The position numbers and the translations under genes are program-made. Shown here in pieces: positions 44,865 to 54,718 of a DNA stretch of 64,000 nucleotides; the first letter of the stretch is position 1; each line of letters starts with the position of its first letter. The stretch is from Mycoplasmatota bacterium (lineage in GTDB: Bacteria; Bacillota_I; Bacilli_A; Haloplasmatales; Haloplasmataceae), in contig CP074573.1 of NCBI GenBank assembly GCA_018394295.1, positions 2,053,156 to 2,117,155 of the forward strand. Reading direction: 5' to 3'. The notes beneath the pieces were generated by a model, which saw nothing but the letters and a program-made list of their open reading frames with translations, searched no databases and was not told the origin of the DNA.

Positions 44865-46109
44865 CTAGTCTTCACCTACCTTGCTAGTTTTTCTTGAAAC
44901 TCTATGATATCTCTGTAACATAATTATAAAATAAACAAAACTTGCAGTAATTCGAGAAATAGCTAATCCCCATAATTCTAGATATGGAACAAGAAGAGCT
45001 GCTAATACAATTTGAGTAATTCCACTAAAATAAGCACCTTTTTTAATACTTGATCCTTCTCCATGTGCATTAAGAAAATTATTAAAATAATCTCCAAATC
45101 CATGAAATAAATAACCTAATGATAACGCCAGAACAAAAGAAGGCGTCCCTAAATATCTATCTTTGTATACTATCGGAAAAAACATTAACATAATAATATT
45201 TAAACCTAAATAAGCTAACAAACCAATGATTACTGTAATTCCTATTTCTTTTTTATCAAGTTTATTAGTGTTTGCATATTTTTTGAATTGAATAACTCCC
45301 ATTATAGCAGGTATCTGTAGTATAGGTGAGGAAAAACTTAAAGCTAAAGTATATACAGCATAATGTGCTTTCATAGTAATTGAACCAATAATAACGTTTA
45401 AAGCATCAGCTGAAAATACAGCCAATAATGACCCTTTATATATCTCAAACCCATTTCGTTTTTGTTCAGAATATATGTTCTTAGTTTCTTTCTTTATACC
45501 GGTTAAAAACCGAATTCTAAGTCTCGCAATAGTTATAAAATCAGTAATTATAAAAACACAAGCGTATATACACAACGAAGTTAAAAAATTCATATGTTTA
45601 AAATTAATTATAAACACAAATGAGTAAATAGTTAGCATCAATATTTGCGGTAAAATAGTTTGTAATGAAACATCAAATATTTTATTTGATCCCTTTAGCA
45701 TATAAATAAATGTCCTTTGTATCATTACCGTATAAATTAGGGGTAAAGCATACAAAAAAGTTGGATCAATATTATGAAAAAAACATGTTATTATTTTATA
45801 TACCACAAAAATTACCACAGCTACAAAAACTGAAATAAAAAACATCATTGCTATTGTGGCACCGTATAAATCTCTTTCCCTTTCTTTATTCGCATTAGTA
45901 AGAAGTCTTGCGGTGGAATAATATATACCTAAATTTGAAAATGAAACAATCATAATTATTGTATTTATTATATATCTATAAGTACCATAATCGTTTTCAG
46001 TTAACAAGCTTGTCATTAAAATATTTGTTATAAATGCAAAAAACATAGTACCAAAATTTGCAACTGTAAGTAGTCCATATTGTTGTACTTTTTTATTTTT
46101 TAAGATCAT
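44865..46109 (-). CDS. wzx: Polysaccharide flippase (Wzx-like, MOP family)
   Basis: A 414-residue membrane protein with about 12 helices. The start QYGLLTVANFGTMFFAFITN and TSLLTENDYGTYRYI are the typical RfbX/PST first helix and loop (the xxENDYGxY pattern). It would move lipid-linked repeat units across the membrane to the adjacent Wzy polymerase. The AGAGGTAATG ribosome site precedes the ATG. A second Wzx of a different branch is encoded at 54992-56437. Confidence 0.85.
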   Translation of the reverse strand: MILKNKKVQQYGLLTVANFGTMFFAFITNILMTSLLTENDYGTYRYIINTIIMIVSFSNLGIYYSTARLLTNANKERERDLYGATIAMMFFISVFVAVVIFVVYKIITCFFHNIDPTFLYALPLIYTVMIQRTFIYMLKGSNKIFDVSLQTILPQILMLTIYSFVFIINFKHMNFLTSLCIYACVFIITDFITIARLRIRFLTGIKKETKNIYSEQKRNGFEIYKGSLLAVFSADALNVIIGSITMKAHYAVYTLALSFSSPILQIPAIMGVIQFKKYANTNKLDKKEIGITVIIGLLAYLGLNIIMLMFFPIVYKDRYLGTPSFVLALSLGYLFHGFGDYFNNFLNAHGEGSSIKKGAYFSGITQIVLAALLVPYLELWGLAISRITASFVYFIIMLQRYHRVSRKTSKVGED

Positions 46110-46119
46110 TCCATTACCT

Positions 46120-47199
46120 CTATTCGATATATAATGACTCGTATACTTCCGACAAAGTTTTATATAATCTTTCTTGAGAGAATTTTTCTCTAATTATTCT
46201 TTCAGAATGAGATGAGAAGTTATTTTTCAATTTTTTATCATTTTTTATTAATTTAATACATCTAACAATTTCAGCCACATTTTTTGGGGGAATAAGAAAG
46301 CCATTTTTACCATCTTCTACTACTTCAACATTTCCCCCAATTCTTGTTGCAACTACTGGTAATCCAACAGCCATTGCTTCAAGTAGAGCATTTGATAGGT
46401 TTTCATGTAATGTTGCAAATAAAAATAGATCGCATCCAGATAAAATATTAAGTACATCACTACGTTTCCCAAGTAATACTACTCTTTCCTTTTGAACTAA
46501 ATTCTCATGTTTTTTTCTTAAAATTTCATGATATTCTCCATCACCAATAAAAACAAATTTTATTTTAGGATCATGTATTTTATCAATAGCTTCTGAGATA
46601 AATGAAATACCTTTGTCATATACCATCCTACCTGATATTACAACAAGAAAATCATCCTCAGAAGCATCTATTTCATGTCTAAATATACTACCAGTTTTTT
46701 TTACACCAAAGTCTATATCGGGAGCCGCATTATGAATTACGCCAATATATTTTTTTTTGTATTTTTGAACCATCTTTCGTGATGCTGCTTCTTCACAAAC
46801 AGTATAAAATTTTGTACACATTCTTAGTGTCAATGGTTCAATAATTTTATTGAAAATAAATCTCTTTAAAGGATTTATACCTATTGAATCACCTGAAAAT
46901 CCTCTAATTGTTATCAAAATATTTTTACACCCAGCTAATCTTGCAGCTACTATGGCATGAAATCCTGAAGATTGTAACCCTGACAAGTGAACTAAATCTG
47001 GATTTAGTTCACTAAATTGTCGCTTTAAATCTTTAATTAATCTCAAATTAATTTTTGATTTGGCTAAAAAAGTTTGATTGACAAATTCAAAATCATAAAT
47101 ATTTTTCATCCAAGATTGTGCCATTCTTCTGTTGGCAGTATTCGGGCCACTAACTTGATTAGGCATTATAATATGTAAGGCAATTTTTTTCTTTTTCAT
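46120..47199 (-). CDS. Family 4 glycosyltransferase
   Basis: A 359-residue GT-B enzyme. MPNQVSGPNTANRRMAQSW lies in the acceptor domain, FLVVISGRMVYDKGISFISEA in the donor domain, and ATLHENLSNALLEAMAVGLP holds the E-x7-E motif. It would add one sugar of the repeat unit. It lies 11 bases before wzx in transcript order and has a GAGGGAGT ribosome site. Sugar unknown. Confidence 0.9.
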   Translation of the reverse strand: MKKKKIALHIIMPNQVSGPNTANRRMAQSWMKNIYDFEFVNQTFLAKSKINLRLIKDLKRQFSELNPDLVHLSGLQSSGFHAIVAARLAGCKNILITIRGFSGDSIGINPLKRFIFNKIIEPLTLRMCTKFYTVCEEAASRKMVQKYKKKYIGVIHNAAPDIDFGVKKTGSIFRHEIDASEDDFLVVISGRMVYDKGISFISEAIDKIHDPKIKFVFIGDGEYHEILRKKHENLVQKERVVLLGKRSDVLNILSGCDLFLFATLHENLSNALLEAMAVGLPVVATRIGGNVEVVEDGKNGFLIPPKNVAEIVRCIKLIKNDKKLKNNFSSHSERIIREKFSQERLYKTLSEVYESLYIE

Positions 47200-47230
47200 A
47201 GTTACTCCCTCATTTATCTCAGATTTAGTT

Positions 47231-48373
47231 TTATTTATTAATTAATAATTTATCTAAAAAAGAATTTGCTTCAGTTATATAATTTCTATAATCAAATCTA
47301 TTAGTCTCTACTTTCATTTGATTATTACTATTCAATATATTTTGTAGCTCACTGTTTAAATCATTTAATGTAACAAGATATCCATTAATATCGTTACTAA
47401 TATATTTTTCTATATCACTATTACTATTAGCAATGACTGGTGTACCACAAGTAATACTTTCAACAAACTTCGTTGGAAATCCCGCTTTAGTCACCCTATT
47501 ATTATCTCTAATTAAAAAAGAGTAATCTGCTTCCTTAACGTATTTAATGACTAAATTATGGTCTACCCTTCCTAAAAAGTTTACAGTATCAAAAAATTCT
47601 TTTTCAAAATTTTTTATATCCAATTTATATATGGATAAAAACTGTTCTAAAGTGATGCCAAATACATTTAGTTTCACTGGATAATTTTTTTTCATCGATA
47701 AAACTGATTTAACAATAATATCTAGTCGTTCTTTTTCACCACTAGGGGTACCTGCATATATAAATGTAGTTACCCCTTCTTTTTTATTGTATTTAATTTT
47801 CCATTTTATATCTAATACATCCGTCAATGGTGGTATACATACAGTGTTAGTAAATCCTTTATAATAATTTTCAAGGAAACTACTAATAACTATCAAACCA
47901 TCCATCTTTTTATGGACAAATCTCATTCGTAAAGTAGAATCAGTTCCTTTAATAACTTTGTATAGAATGGAACGTTTTTTTGTTCCATACCATTCAGAAA
48001 CATCAGCAATACATTTTATACCATTCTTTTTACAATAATCTTTAATTCGATATAAGGCAATTGCAGGATAATTATAAGCAATTATCATATTAACATCATC
48101 GAAATGATTTAAGCTTGATATCACATCAGATATATCATATAACCCTTTTAACAAAGTTTTTTTATTTTGAATATTATGTAGTTCAATACATTCAAATCCA
48201 AAATAATTCTTAAAACATTTCTCTTTGTTTTGGTCAGAGGGTAACTTATTAATAAAAACTACATTATAGCCTAAGTCACGCATAATTTTCGCATTATTTA
48301 TTACTCTATGTGCTGCAGCATTACCATCCGGTAATCTGAAACCACCTACATATAAGATTGTTCCTTTTGACAT
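47231..48373 (-). CDS. Glycosyltransferase, GT4-like
   Basis: A 380-residue GT-B protein with LYVGGFRLPDGNAAAHRVIN (acceptor loop), VTTFIYAGTPSGEKERLDII and the C-terminal GFPTKFVESITCGTPVIAN donor-site motif, in which FVES replaces the usual GxxxLEAM pattern. It is more divergent than its neighbours but the fold signature is clear. The upstream 319 bases are non-coding, and an inverted repeat lies there, so transcription may be adjusted at this point. Sugar unknown. Confidence 0.82.
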   Translation of the reverse strand: MSKGTILYVGGFRLPDGNAAAHRVINNAKIMRDLGYNVVFINKLPSDQNKEKCFKNYFGFECIELHNIQNKKTLLKGLYDISDVISSLNHFDDVNMIIAYNYPAIALYRIKDYCKKNGIKCIADVSEWYGTKKRSILYKVIKGTDSTLRMRFVHKKMDGLIVISSFLENYYKGFTNTVCIPPLTDVLDIKWKIKYNKKEGVTTFIYAGTPSGEKERLDIIVKSVLSMKKNYPVKLNVFGITLEQFLSIYKLDIKNFEKEFFDTVNFLGRVDHNLVIKYVKEADYSFLIRDNNRVTKAGFPTKFVESITCGTPVIANSNSDIEKYISNDINGYLVTLNDLNSELQNILNSNNQMKVETNRFDYRNYITEANSFLDKLLINK

Positions 48374-48692
48374 ACTTCATACCATTCCCTTCGCTTCAAA
48401 ATGCATAGCTATAATAATGTAGTTAGCTTAAAGCAAGATAAATATATAGTCTATAAATACTATATATTAAACATCTCTAAGGATCTAAAATAAAGACAAA
48501 AATACGATTGTAAATGTCCCCTTAATTTATAAAACTTGTAATATTTTATCTTATAACAATTTTTCTACAAATCTATACCAGTTTCATCTTCAAAATAGAA
48601 TATTCGTCTATAACCACAATTCTCTTAGTTGGTTTCTGCTTCGTTTTTAAGATACCAAAAGAGAATGGAGTGGCTATTTTGAACTATATCAT
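48374..48692. other. 319-base non-coding gap inside the capsule operon
   Basis: AATATATAGT (48441-48450) and ACTATATATT (48459-48468) form a perfect 10-bp inverted repeat with an 8-base loop. No T-run follows it. Near 48580-48690 both strands carry short frames with stops (for example ENCGYRRIFYFEDETGIDL on the minus strand) that could be remnants of a deleted gene or transposase. I see no intact gene. Confidence 0.45.
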
Positions 48693-49667
48693 TTATAAAT
48701 TATCAATATACCATTCTATCGCTGCCACAATCCCTTTTTCAAAACTCCACTCAGGATTATATCCCAGCAGTTCTTTGGCTTTACTAATATCAGCATTACT
48801 ATGTTTAATATCACCTTTACGATTTGTACTGTAAATTGGCTTAATATCTTTACCTAAGGCTTCACACAGTCTATCATAAATATCAATAAGATATTCTCTG
48901 CCACCATAAGCAATATTGTAAGCCTGGCCTGCAGCCTCTTGTGAAGCTACACAAGCTTTTAAATTGGCTTCAATTACATTTTCGATATAAGTGAAATCTC
49001 TACTTTGTTTCCCATCTCCATATATGGTTGGTTGTTCATCATTAAGTAATTGTTTAATAAACTTAGGAATCACTGCTGCATAAGCACCGTCTGGATTTTG
49101 TCTTTTACCAAATACATTAAAATATCTTAATCCATAAGTCTCTAATCCATATAATCTAGTATATTGTTTACCATATTCTTCATCTACTCTCTTAGTAAGA
49201 GCATAAGGAGAGAGCAGATTACCTTCTATTCCTTCTTTTTTAGGTAAGTTTGGTTCATCCCCATAGACAGATGAACTTGAGGCATAAACAAATTTTTTAA
49301 CATTATTTTGTCTTGCTGCTTCCATCATGTTAAGTGTTCCTTTTATATTAATCTCTTCATATAGTAAGGGCATTTCAATACTTCTTGGAACGCTCCCCCA
49401 AGCTGCTTGATTTAGTACATAATCAACACCTTTACAGGCTTCCATACACGTATCAAAATTACGTATATCTCCTTCAATAAGTTTAAAGTTAGTATTTTTC
49501 ATAAACAAGTCTAAATTTTCCTTTTTACCAGTTGAAAAATTATCCAATCCTCTAACTTTATATCCTAAATCTAAAATTGCTTCTACAAGATTTGATCCAA
49601 TGAAGCCAGCAGCACCAGTTACTAAAAACTTTGAATTCTTTGGAAATTTTATGTCTTGATAACCCAT
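48693..49667 (-). CDS. UDP-N-acetylglucosamine 4-epimerase (WbpP/TviC-like)
   Basis: A 324-residue extended SDR. GAAGFIGSNLVEAI is at residues about 14-28, the catalytic region is YASSSSVYGD and the YxxxK pair is in SPYALTKRVDEEY. AWGSVPRSIEMPLLYEEIN and NVFGKRQNPDGAYAAVIP match the WbpP/TviC subgroup. It would convert UDP-GlcNAc (or UDP-GlcNAcA) to the galacto form. The ATG at 49667 follows GGAGG; an upstream in-frame ATG lies inside this ribosome site. Its partner 6-dehydrogenase ends 2 bases upstream. Together they make UDP-GalNAcA. Confidence 0.85.
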   Translation of the reverse strand: MGYQDIKFPKNSKFLVTGAAGFIGSNLVEAILDLGYKVRGLDNFSTGKKENLDLFMKNTNFKLIEGDIRNFDTCMEACKGVDYVLNQAAWGSVPRSIEMPLLYEEINIKGTLNMMEAARQNNVKKFVYASSSSVYGDEPNLPKKEGIEGNLLSPYALTKRVDEEYGKQYTRLYGLETYGLRYFNVFGKRQNPDGAYAAVIPKFIKQLLNDEQPTIYGDGKQSRDFTYIENVIEANLKACVASQEAAGQAYNIAYGGREYLIDIYDRLCEALGKDIKPIYSTNRKGDIKHSNADISKAKELLGYNPEWSFEKGIVAAIEWYIDNL

Positions 49668-49669
49668 TG

Positions 49670-50980
49670 TTATAGCCTCCAATATAAGAAATTATTGCTT
49701 TCTGCTTCATTTTTATCAAACATACCTTTTACATCAATAAGTGGATGTCTATTATTAGCATAAAGTTTTTTAATATTCTCTATTTTTAAATCCTTGAACT
49801 CTTCGTGGGGTACAGCAAAAATTAAAGCATCCATACCTTGAATTTCATCTAGAGAACATGGATTAATTCTATATTCCCTCCACAAATCTTCTTTATCTGC
49901 TACAGGATCTACTACCTTTGTCTCTATTCCATATTCATGTAATTCATTAATTACATCTACAACTTTTGTATTTCTAACATCTGGACAATTTTCTTTAAAT
50001 GTCACACCAAAAATTCCAACTTTTGAACCTTTGATTTGTTTATCAGCTTTAATAAGCATTTTAACAGTCTGTTCAGCCACGTATTTCCCCATATCATCAT
50101 TGATTTTTCTACCTGACAGAATAATTTGAGAATGATAACCAATTTCTTCAGCTTTATATGTCAAGTAGTATGGATCAACACCTATGCAGTGACCCCCTAC
50201 TAATCCAGGGTAAAAATTAAGAAAATTCCACTTTGTTTTTGAAGCTTCAAGAACAGACTTTGTATCAATTCCCATTTTATTAAAGATAATTGAGAGTTCA
50301 TTCATGAAAGCAATATTAATATCTCTTTGTGAGTTTTCAATCACCTTAGCTGCCTCAGCAACTTTTATACTTTCTGCTTTATGTACTCCTGCTTTAATTA
50401 TCATCTCATATACTTTAGCTATAATATCTAAAGAATCTTTATCCATTCCAGATACAACTTTAACAATAGTGTCTAATCTATGTACTTTATCACCAGGATT
50501 TATTCTCTCTGGAGAGTAACCAACTTTAAAATCAACTCCACATTTTAATCCTGATTCTTCTTCAAGAATTGGAACACAGATATCTTCAGTAACACCTGGG
50601 AAAACAGTTGATTCAAAAACTACAATTGATCCTTCAGTCAAGTTTCTACCAACAGTTCTACTTGCTCCTATAACCGGTCTTAAGTCAGGAGTCTTATCCC
50701 TATTAATAGGTGTTGGTACAGCAACTACATGAAATTTACAATCTCTTAAATACTTTTCTTCCCATGTGAATAAAGCAGTTGTTTCTTGAATAGCTTCATC
50801 ACCAACTTCTTTTGTCACATCAATACCTTCCAAATATTGTTTAACCTTTGATTCAGATATATCAAAACCAACAACATCAGCCTTTTTAGCAAATGCAATT
50901 GCCAAAGGCATACCCACATATCCTAAACCAACAACTGATATTTTTTCTTTTCTTGATAAAATAGACTCTGACAAAATCAT
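49670..50980 (-). CDS. UDP-N-acetylhexosamine 6-dehydrogenase (WbpO/TviB-like)
   Basis: A 436-residue nucleotide-sugar dehydrogenase of the HexNAc type. VVGLGYVGMPLAIAFAKK (about 16-33), FESTVFPGVTEDICVPIL, GYSPERINPGDKVHRL and the catalytic Cys265 in GLVGGHCIGVDPYYLTYKA identify it. The PGD and GGHCIGVDPYYL segments separate it from UDP-Glc dehydrogenases such as the ugd at 318. It makes UDP-GalNAcA or UDP-GlcNAcA, paired with the neighbouring 4-epimerase. A ManNAcA role would need a 2-epimerase; the only one here (capG) fits FucNAc. Good AAAGGAAG ribosome site. Confidence 0.9.
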   Translation of the reverse strand: MILSESILSRKEKISVVGLGYVGMPLAIAFAKKADVVGFDISESKVKQYLEGIDVTKEVGDEAIQETTALFTWEEKYLRDCKFHVVAVPTPINRDKTPDLRPVIGASRTVGRNLTEGSIVVFESTVFPGVTEDICVPILEEESGLKCGVDFKVGYSPERINPGDKVHRLDTIVKVVSGMDKDSLDIIAKVYEMIIKAGVHKAESIKVAEAAKVIENSQRDINIAFMNELSIIFNKMGIDTKSVLEASKTKWNFLNFYPGLVGGHCIGVDPYYLTYKAEEIGYHSQIILSGRKINDDMGKYVAEQTVKMLIKADKQIKGSKVGIFGVTFKENCPDVRNTKVVDVINELHEYGIETKVVDPVADKEDLWREYRINPCSLDEIQGMDALIFAVPHEEFKDLKIENIKKLYANNRHPLIDVKGMFDKNEAESNNFLYWRL

Positions 50981-51001
50981 ATATAATACTTCCTTTCAAT
51001 T

Positions 51002-52108
51002 TTATAAATTCATCGTTTCCATTATTAATTTATTAACTATTTTTACATCATATTTATTTTGTGCTATCTCAAGACTTTTCTTACCCATTACCTTATTTAT
51101 TTCTGGATTAGAAATAAAATACTCCATTTTATTGGCTAAGCTCTTGAAGTCTCTTATGTCTATCAAATAACCATTCTCACCATCTATCACAGTCTCTCGA
51201 CAACCTGGAGCATTAGTTGTAATAATAGCTCGTCCCATTGCCATAGCTTCTAGAACTGTTTTAGGGGTTCCTTCATGATAAGAAGGTAATATATACGTAC
51301 TACACTGAGAAATAAAAGGTCTCACATCTTTCTGTTCTCCATAATACTCAATAATATTATTATCAATATATGGTTTTAACTCCTCTGGCTTAATAGCTGA
51401 AGGATTACTATCATAAGGACCTATTAATAAGCATCGAACTTTTTTATGCTTCTTCTTAATTTCTTTACAGGCTTCTAAATACTCCATTATACCTTTATCT
51501 TTAATTAATCTTCCTATAAAAAGGAATATAGGTTCTTGCGGGAGTGGTGTAGGTTTAAATTTTTCTAAATTAACTCCTGACCCATTAATAATAACTGTTT
51601 TGTTCTTTTTTATTATTCCATAACTAATAAATTTGTTTTTATCGTCATTATTTTGAAAAAATACTTTTTTGCTACATTTAAAAGCAACCCAGTATTGCAC
51701 CTTTAATATTGATTTAATAATTTTATTCTTAAAACCAGTTCCTCTAAATATAGAACCTAAACCTGCTATCAAAGAATATATTTCTGTAATTCCATTCAAC
51801 TTAGCTGCTATGCTACCGTATACGACTGTTTTAGCTTGATATAAAAAGACTTTATCCGGTTTCTCTTTTTTAATAAACCTATAAAGTTCTCTAATTGTTT
51901 TAATATCTTTTAATGGATTTAATCCATTCCGTTCAACATGTAATTGTCTATATATGACATTGTTATCTTGAAACTTATATTTCCAGTTATTTTCAGGCTC
52001 TGAGCCTAAAGCAATAACTGTGTTCCCTTTTTTTATAAAGTCTTTCATCATATCCATACGAAACCAAAACAATGATGACGTATGGCTTGAAATTATAGCT
52101 ATCTTCAT
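51002..52108 (-). CDS. Family 4 glycosyltransferase (second step)
   Basis: A 368-residue GT-B enzyme starting IISSHTSSLFWFRMDMMKDF. Donor motifs are EPIFLFIGRLIKDKGIMEYL and SYHEGTPKTVLEAMAMGRA. The N-terminal block and SLIAGLGSIFRGTGF are like PglA/CapM/WbpT enzymes that add the second sugar to the undecaprenyl-linked sugar made by a PglC/WcaJ-type transferase. The latter is encoded 77 bases upstream. AGGAGCAATGG serves as ribosome site. Confidence 0.9.
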   Translation of the reverse strand: MKIAIISSHTSSLFWFRMDMMKDFIKKGNTVIALGSEPENNWKYKFQDNNVIYRQLHVERNGLNPLKDIKTIRELYRFIKKEKPDKVFLYQAKTVVYGSIAAKLNGITEIYSLIAGLGSIFRGTGFKNKIIKSILKVQYWVAFKCSKKVFFQNNDDKNKFISYGIIKKNKTVIINGSGVNLEKFKPTPLPQEPIFLFIGRLIKDKGIMEYLEACKEIKKKHKKVRCLLIGPYDSNPSAIKPEELKPYIDNNIIEYYGEQKDVRPFISQCSTYILPSYHEGTPKTVLEAMAMGRAIITTNAPGCRETVIDGENGYLIDIRDFKSLANKMEYFISNPEINKVMGKKSLEIAQNKYDVKIVNKLIMETMNL

Positions 52109-52185
52109 ACCATTGCTCCTACTCTCATTAGCAGTCTTTTATAAAATCTCTAAATATTTTGGACTTCATATTATGATTTTCTAAA

Positions 52186-52800
52186 CTACTTACATTTATC
52201 AGCCTCTCTACCTCTGGTCCCACCTTCAACAACTCCATCCTTTTTTAATACACTAACTATAGTCCCTAAGAAACATTTAATGTCTATCTTCAACCCAATC
52301 ATACTAGCGTACTCCCCATCAAGTTTAGCCTTAACTTCAATAGGAAGTTCATCTCTACCATTAATTTGAGCCCATCCAGTAAGTCCAACTGGTACATCAT
52401 TGGCACCATATTTATCTCTTTCCATTATCAAATCATATTGATTCCATAATGCAGGTCTAGGACCAATTATACTCATATTACCTTTTAAGATATTTATGAT
52501 CTGAGGTAACTCATCAAGAGATGTTTTCCTTAAGAATTTACCGACTTTTGTGATCCATTGTTCAGGGTTCTCTAATAAATGTGTAGGGGTATCTTTTGGT
52601 GTATCAATTCTCATTGTCCTAAACTTCAATATACTGAAATGAGTCTTATGAATACCCACTCTTTTTTGTTTAAATAACACAGGACCTTTAGAATTTAACT
52701 TAATCGCTATTATTAATATAAAAAACACTGGAGATAATAAAATTAAACCTAAAAATGAAAGAATTATATCAATCAGTCTTTTAATTATCAAGTAAAACAT
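52186..52800 (-). CDS. Undecaprenyl-phosphate sugar phosphotransferase (initiating)
   Basis: A 204-residue PglC-type monotopic phosphoglycosyl transferase. One N-terminal hydrophobic segment (about 6-32) is followed by the basic VGIHKTHFSILKFRTM and then TSLDELPQIINILKGNMSIIGPRPA, with the Asp-Glu pair used in catalysis. The short form lacks the CoA-binding/transmembrane domain of WcaJ/WbaP. It transfers a HexNAc-1-phosphate to undecaprenyl phosphate, starting the repeat unit. The next gene upstream, a WbpM-type dehydratase, may supply its 6-deoxy sugar. Confidence 0.93.
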   Translation of the reverse strand: MFYLIIKRLIDIILSFLGLILLSPVFFILIIAIKLNSKGPVLFKQKRVGIHKTHFSILKFRTMRIDTPKDTPTHLLENPEQWITKVGKFLRKTSLDELPQIINILKGNMSIIGPRPALWNQYDLIMERDKYGANDVPVGLTGWAQINGRDELPIEVKAKLDGEYASMIGLKIDIKCFLGTIVSVLKKDGVVEGGTRGREADKCK

Positions 52801-52853
52801 ACTCTATTACCTCCATAATTGTTCATCTGAACTACAATTTAATTAATAATATA

Positions 52854-54692
52854 TTAACCTTCTCTTTTAAATGTAGGTACAAATTGTACCATTTCATCTT
52901 GAATATTGACATTTTGTTTTTCAGTTAATGAATTTAATTCAATTAAATTCTTATTAATTTCTTCCATATGAATACCATTTACTTGGCTTACAAATATCTT
53001 ATCATTACGTGTTCCAAGTAATCCTTCTTCATCCATGAGAAGTTCTTCATATAATTTTTCACCTGGTCTTAAACCAGTGAATTCTATATTAATTTCACTA
53101 TAAGGCTCATAACCACTAAATCTAATAAGTTTTTCTGCTAGTTCAAGTATTTTAACTGGTTCACCCATATCTAAGACAAATATTTCTCCACCATTGGCAT
53201 AAGTTCCTGCTTGAAGGACAAGTTGTACAGCTTCAGGTATTGTCATGAAATATCTAATTATTTCTTTATGGGTAACTGTAACTGGTCCACCTTCAGCTAT
53301 TTGTTTCTTAAATAGTGGAATTACTGAACCATTACTACCTAATACATTCCCAAATCTTACGGCTGCATACTGTGTCTTACTTTCTTTATTAAATGCTTGA
53401 ATAATCATTTCGGCAAAACGCTTTGTGGCACCCATTATGTTAGTAGGATTAACTGCTTTATCTGATGAAATTAACACAAACTTCTTAACATTATATTGAT
53501 CTGATATTTTAGCTACATTACAAGTCCCAAAAATATTATTCTTAATTGCTTCTTTTGGACTTATTTCCATTAATGGAACATGCTTATGTGCTGCTGCATG
53601 GAAAACAACTGTCGGTTTATATTCACTAAATACTTCCACTAATCTTTTTTCATCACGAACTGATGCGATTAAAACAATTAACTCAGGAAAACCTGTATCA
53701 TGTGTTTTATGCATTAACAACTCATTTTGTATATCATAAGCATTGTTTTCGTATATATCTAAAATAATTAATTGTTTAGGATGGTATTTCACAATTTGTC
53801 TACATAATTCAGACCCAATTGAACCTCCACCACCAGTAACTAATACCACTTCATCTTGTATAAAATCACTGATGCCTTTATCATCAATCTTAATTTCATC
53901 TCGTCCTAATAAGTCCTCTATTTGTACATCCCTGATTTTATTAGTATTAAATTTCTTATCAATTACTTCATAAAATGGTGGTAATATCTTCGTTTTTATT
54001 TTTAATTCATCACATTTAGTCAAAACATTTTTAATTTCTGATCTATTAGCACTTGGTAGTGCGACAATAATTTCATCTATCTTATAAATAGAAACGATCT
54101 CTTTTAAATCATCTGTTGATCCAACAACTTTAATCCCTTGAATAATTTTGCCTTTTTTAGATTTATCATCATCTATTAAACAAACCACTTTATGATTTAA
54201 TTTCGGATTATTTTTAATTTCCTTAATCATTAAGTGGCCTGCATTTCCAGCACCTATTATTAACGTTCTTGAATAACTCTGATTTAACCTATTATAAGCT
54301 GTATAAACTCTTAACGTTCTGTAACTATAACGAATTCCCATTAACCCTAAAAAGACTAATAAATTTGCGACAATAATAATATTCATTCCAAGATCTATTT
54401 TCGTAATTAGTCTTACTAAAGAAATAACTGTATATGAAACTAATACAGATAACAAAACATTCACTGCTTCTTCAACACTAGCATATCGCCATAAACTCTT
54501 ATATAAACGAAAAATCATAAAAGAAAGAATATATACAGGAATAATCCAGTATAAGTTCTCTATTAAATGATTAATACTTTTATTATTTATGTTAAAGTTT
54601 GTGATTAACAAAGAAGATGCGATATATGACAAAAATATAATGGTTGTATCTAATATAAAAAGAAAGATTAATCTAGTTTTAATCGTATTCAT
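52854..54692 (-). CDS. Membrane-bound UDP-GlcNAc 4,6-dehydratase (WbpM/PglF/FlaA1-like)
   Basis: A 612-residue protein with four N-terminal membrane helices (about 8-120), a first Rossmann domain (RTLIIGAGNAGHLMIKEI), and a catalytic SDR domain (VLVTGGGGSIGSELCRQIVK). The usual YxxxK is replaced by MxxxK in VNPTNIMGATKRFAEM, characteristic of the family. LRPGEKLYEELL is near the C-terminus. It makes UDP-2-acetamido-2,6-dideoxy-4-keto-hexose. It is the first gene of the 14-kb operon, with an AAGGAGATG ribosome site. A close homologue lies at 62164-64000. Confidence 0.92.
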   Translation of the reverse strand: MNTIKTRLIFLFILDTTIIFLSYIASSLLITNFNINNKSINHLIENLYWIIPVYILSFMIFRLYKSLWRYASVEEAVNVLLSVLVSYTVISLVRLITKIDLGMNIIIVANLLVFLGLMGIRYSYRTLRVYTAYNRLNQSYSRTLIIGAGNAGHLMIKEIKNNPKLNHKVVCLIDDDKSKKGKIIQGIKVVGSTDDLKEIVSIYKIDEIIVALPSANRSEIKNVLTKCDELKIKTKILPPFYEVIDKKFNTNKIRDVQIEDLLGRDEIKIDDKGISDFIQDEVVLVTGGGGSIGSELCRQIVKYHPKQLIILDIYENNAYDIQNELLMHKTHDTGFPELIVLIASVRDEKRLVEVFSEYKPTVVFHAAAHKHVPLMEISPKEAIKNNIFGTCNVAKISDQYNVKKFVLISSDKAVNPTNIMGATKRFAEMIIQAFNKESKTQYAAVRFGNVLGSNGSVIPLFKKQIAEGGPVTVTHKEIIRYFMTIPEAVQLVLQAGTYANGGEIFVLDMGEPVKILELAEKLIRFSGYEPYSEINIEFTGLRPGEKLYEELLMDEEGLLGTRNDKIFVSQVNGIHMEEINKNLIELNSLTEKQNVNIQDEMVQFVPTFKREG

Positions 54693-54718
54693 TTAATACA
54701 TCTCCTTATGTAATAATA

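Noticed and set aside
48580-48690. IS3-type transposase remnant
   Set aside because: CGYRRI on one strand and RYQKR on the other recall IS3 proteins, but they are on opposite strands and too short to assign.
50304-50519. Plus-strand 71-codon frame
   Set aside because: Antisense shadow of the UDP-HexNAc dehydrogenase.
53743-53973. Plus-strand 76-codon frame
   Set aside because: Antisense shadow of the WbpM-like dehydratase.
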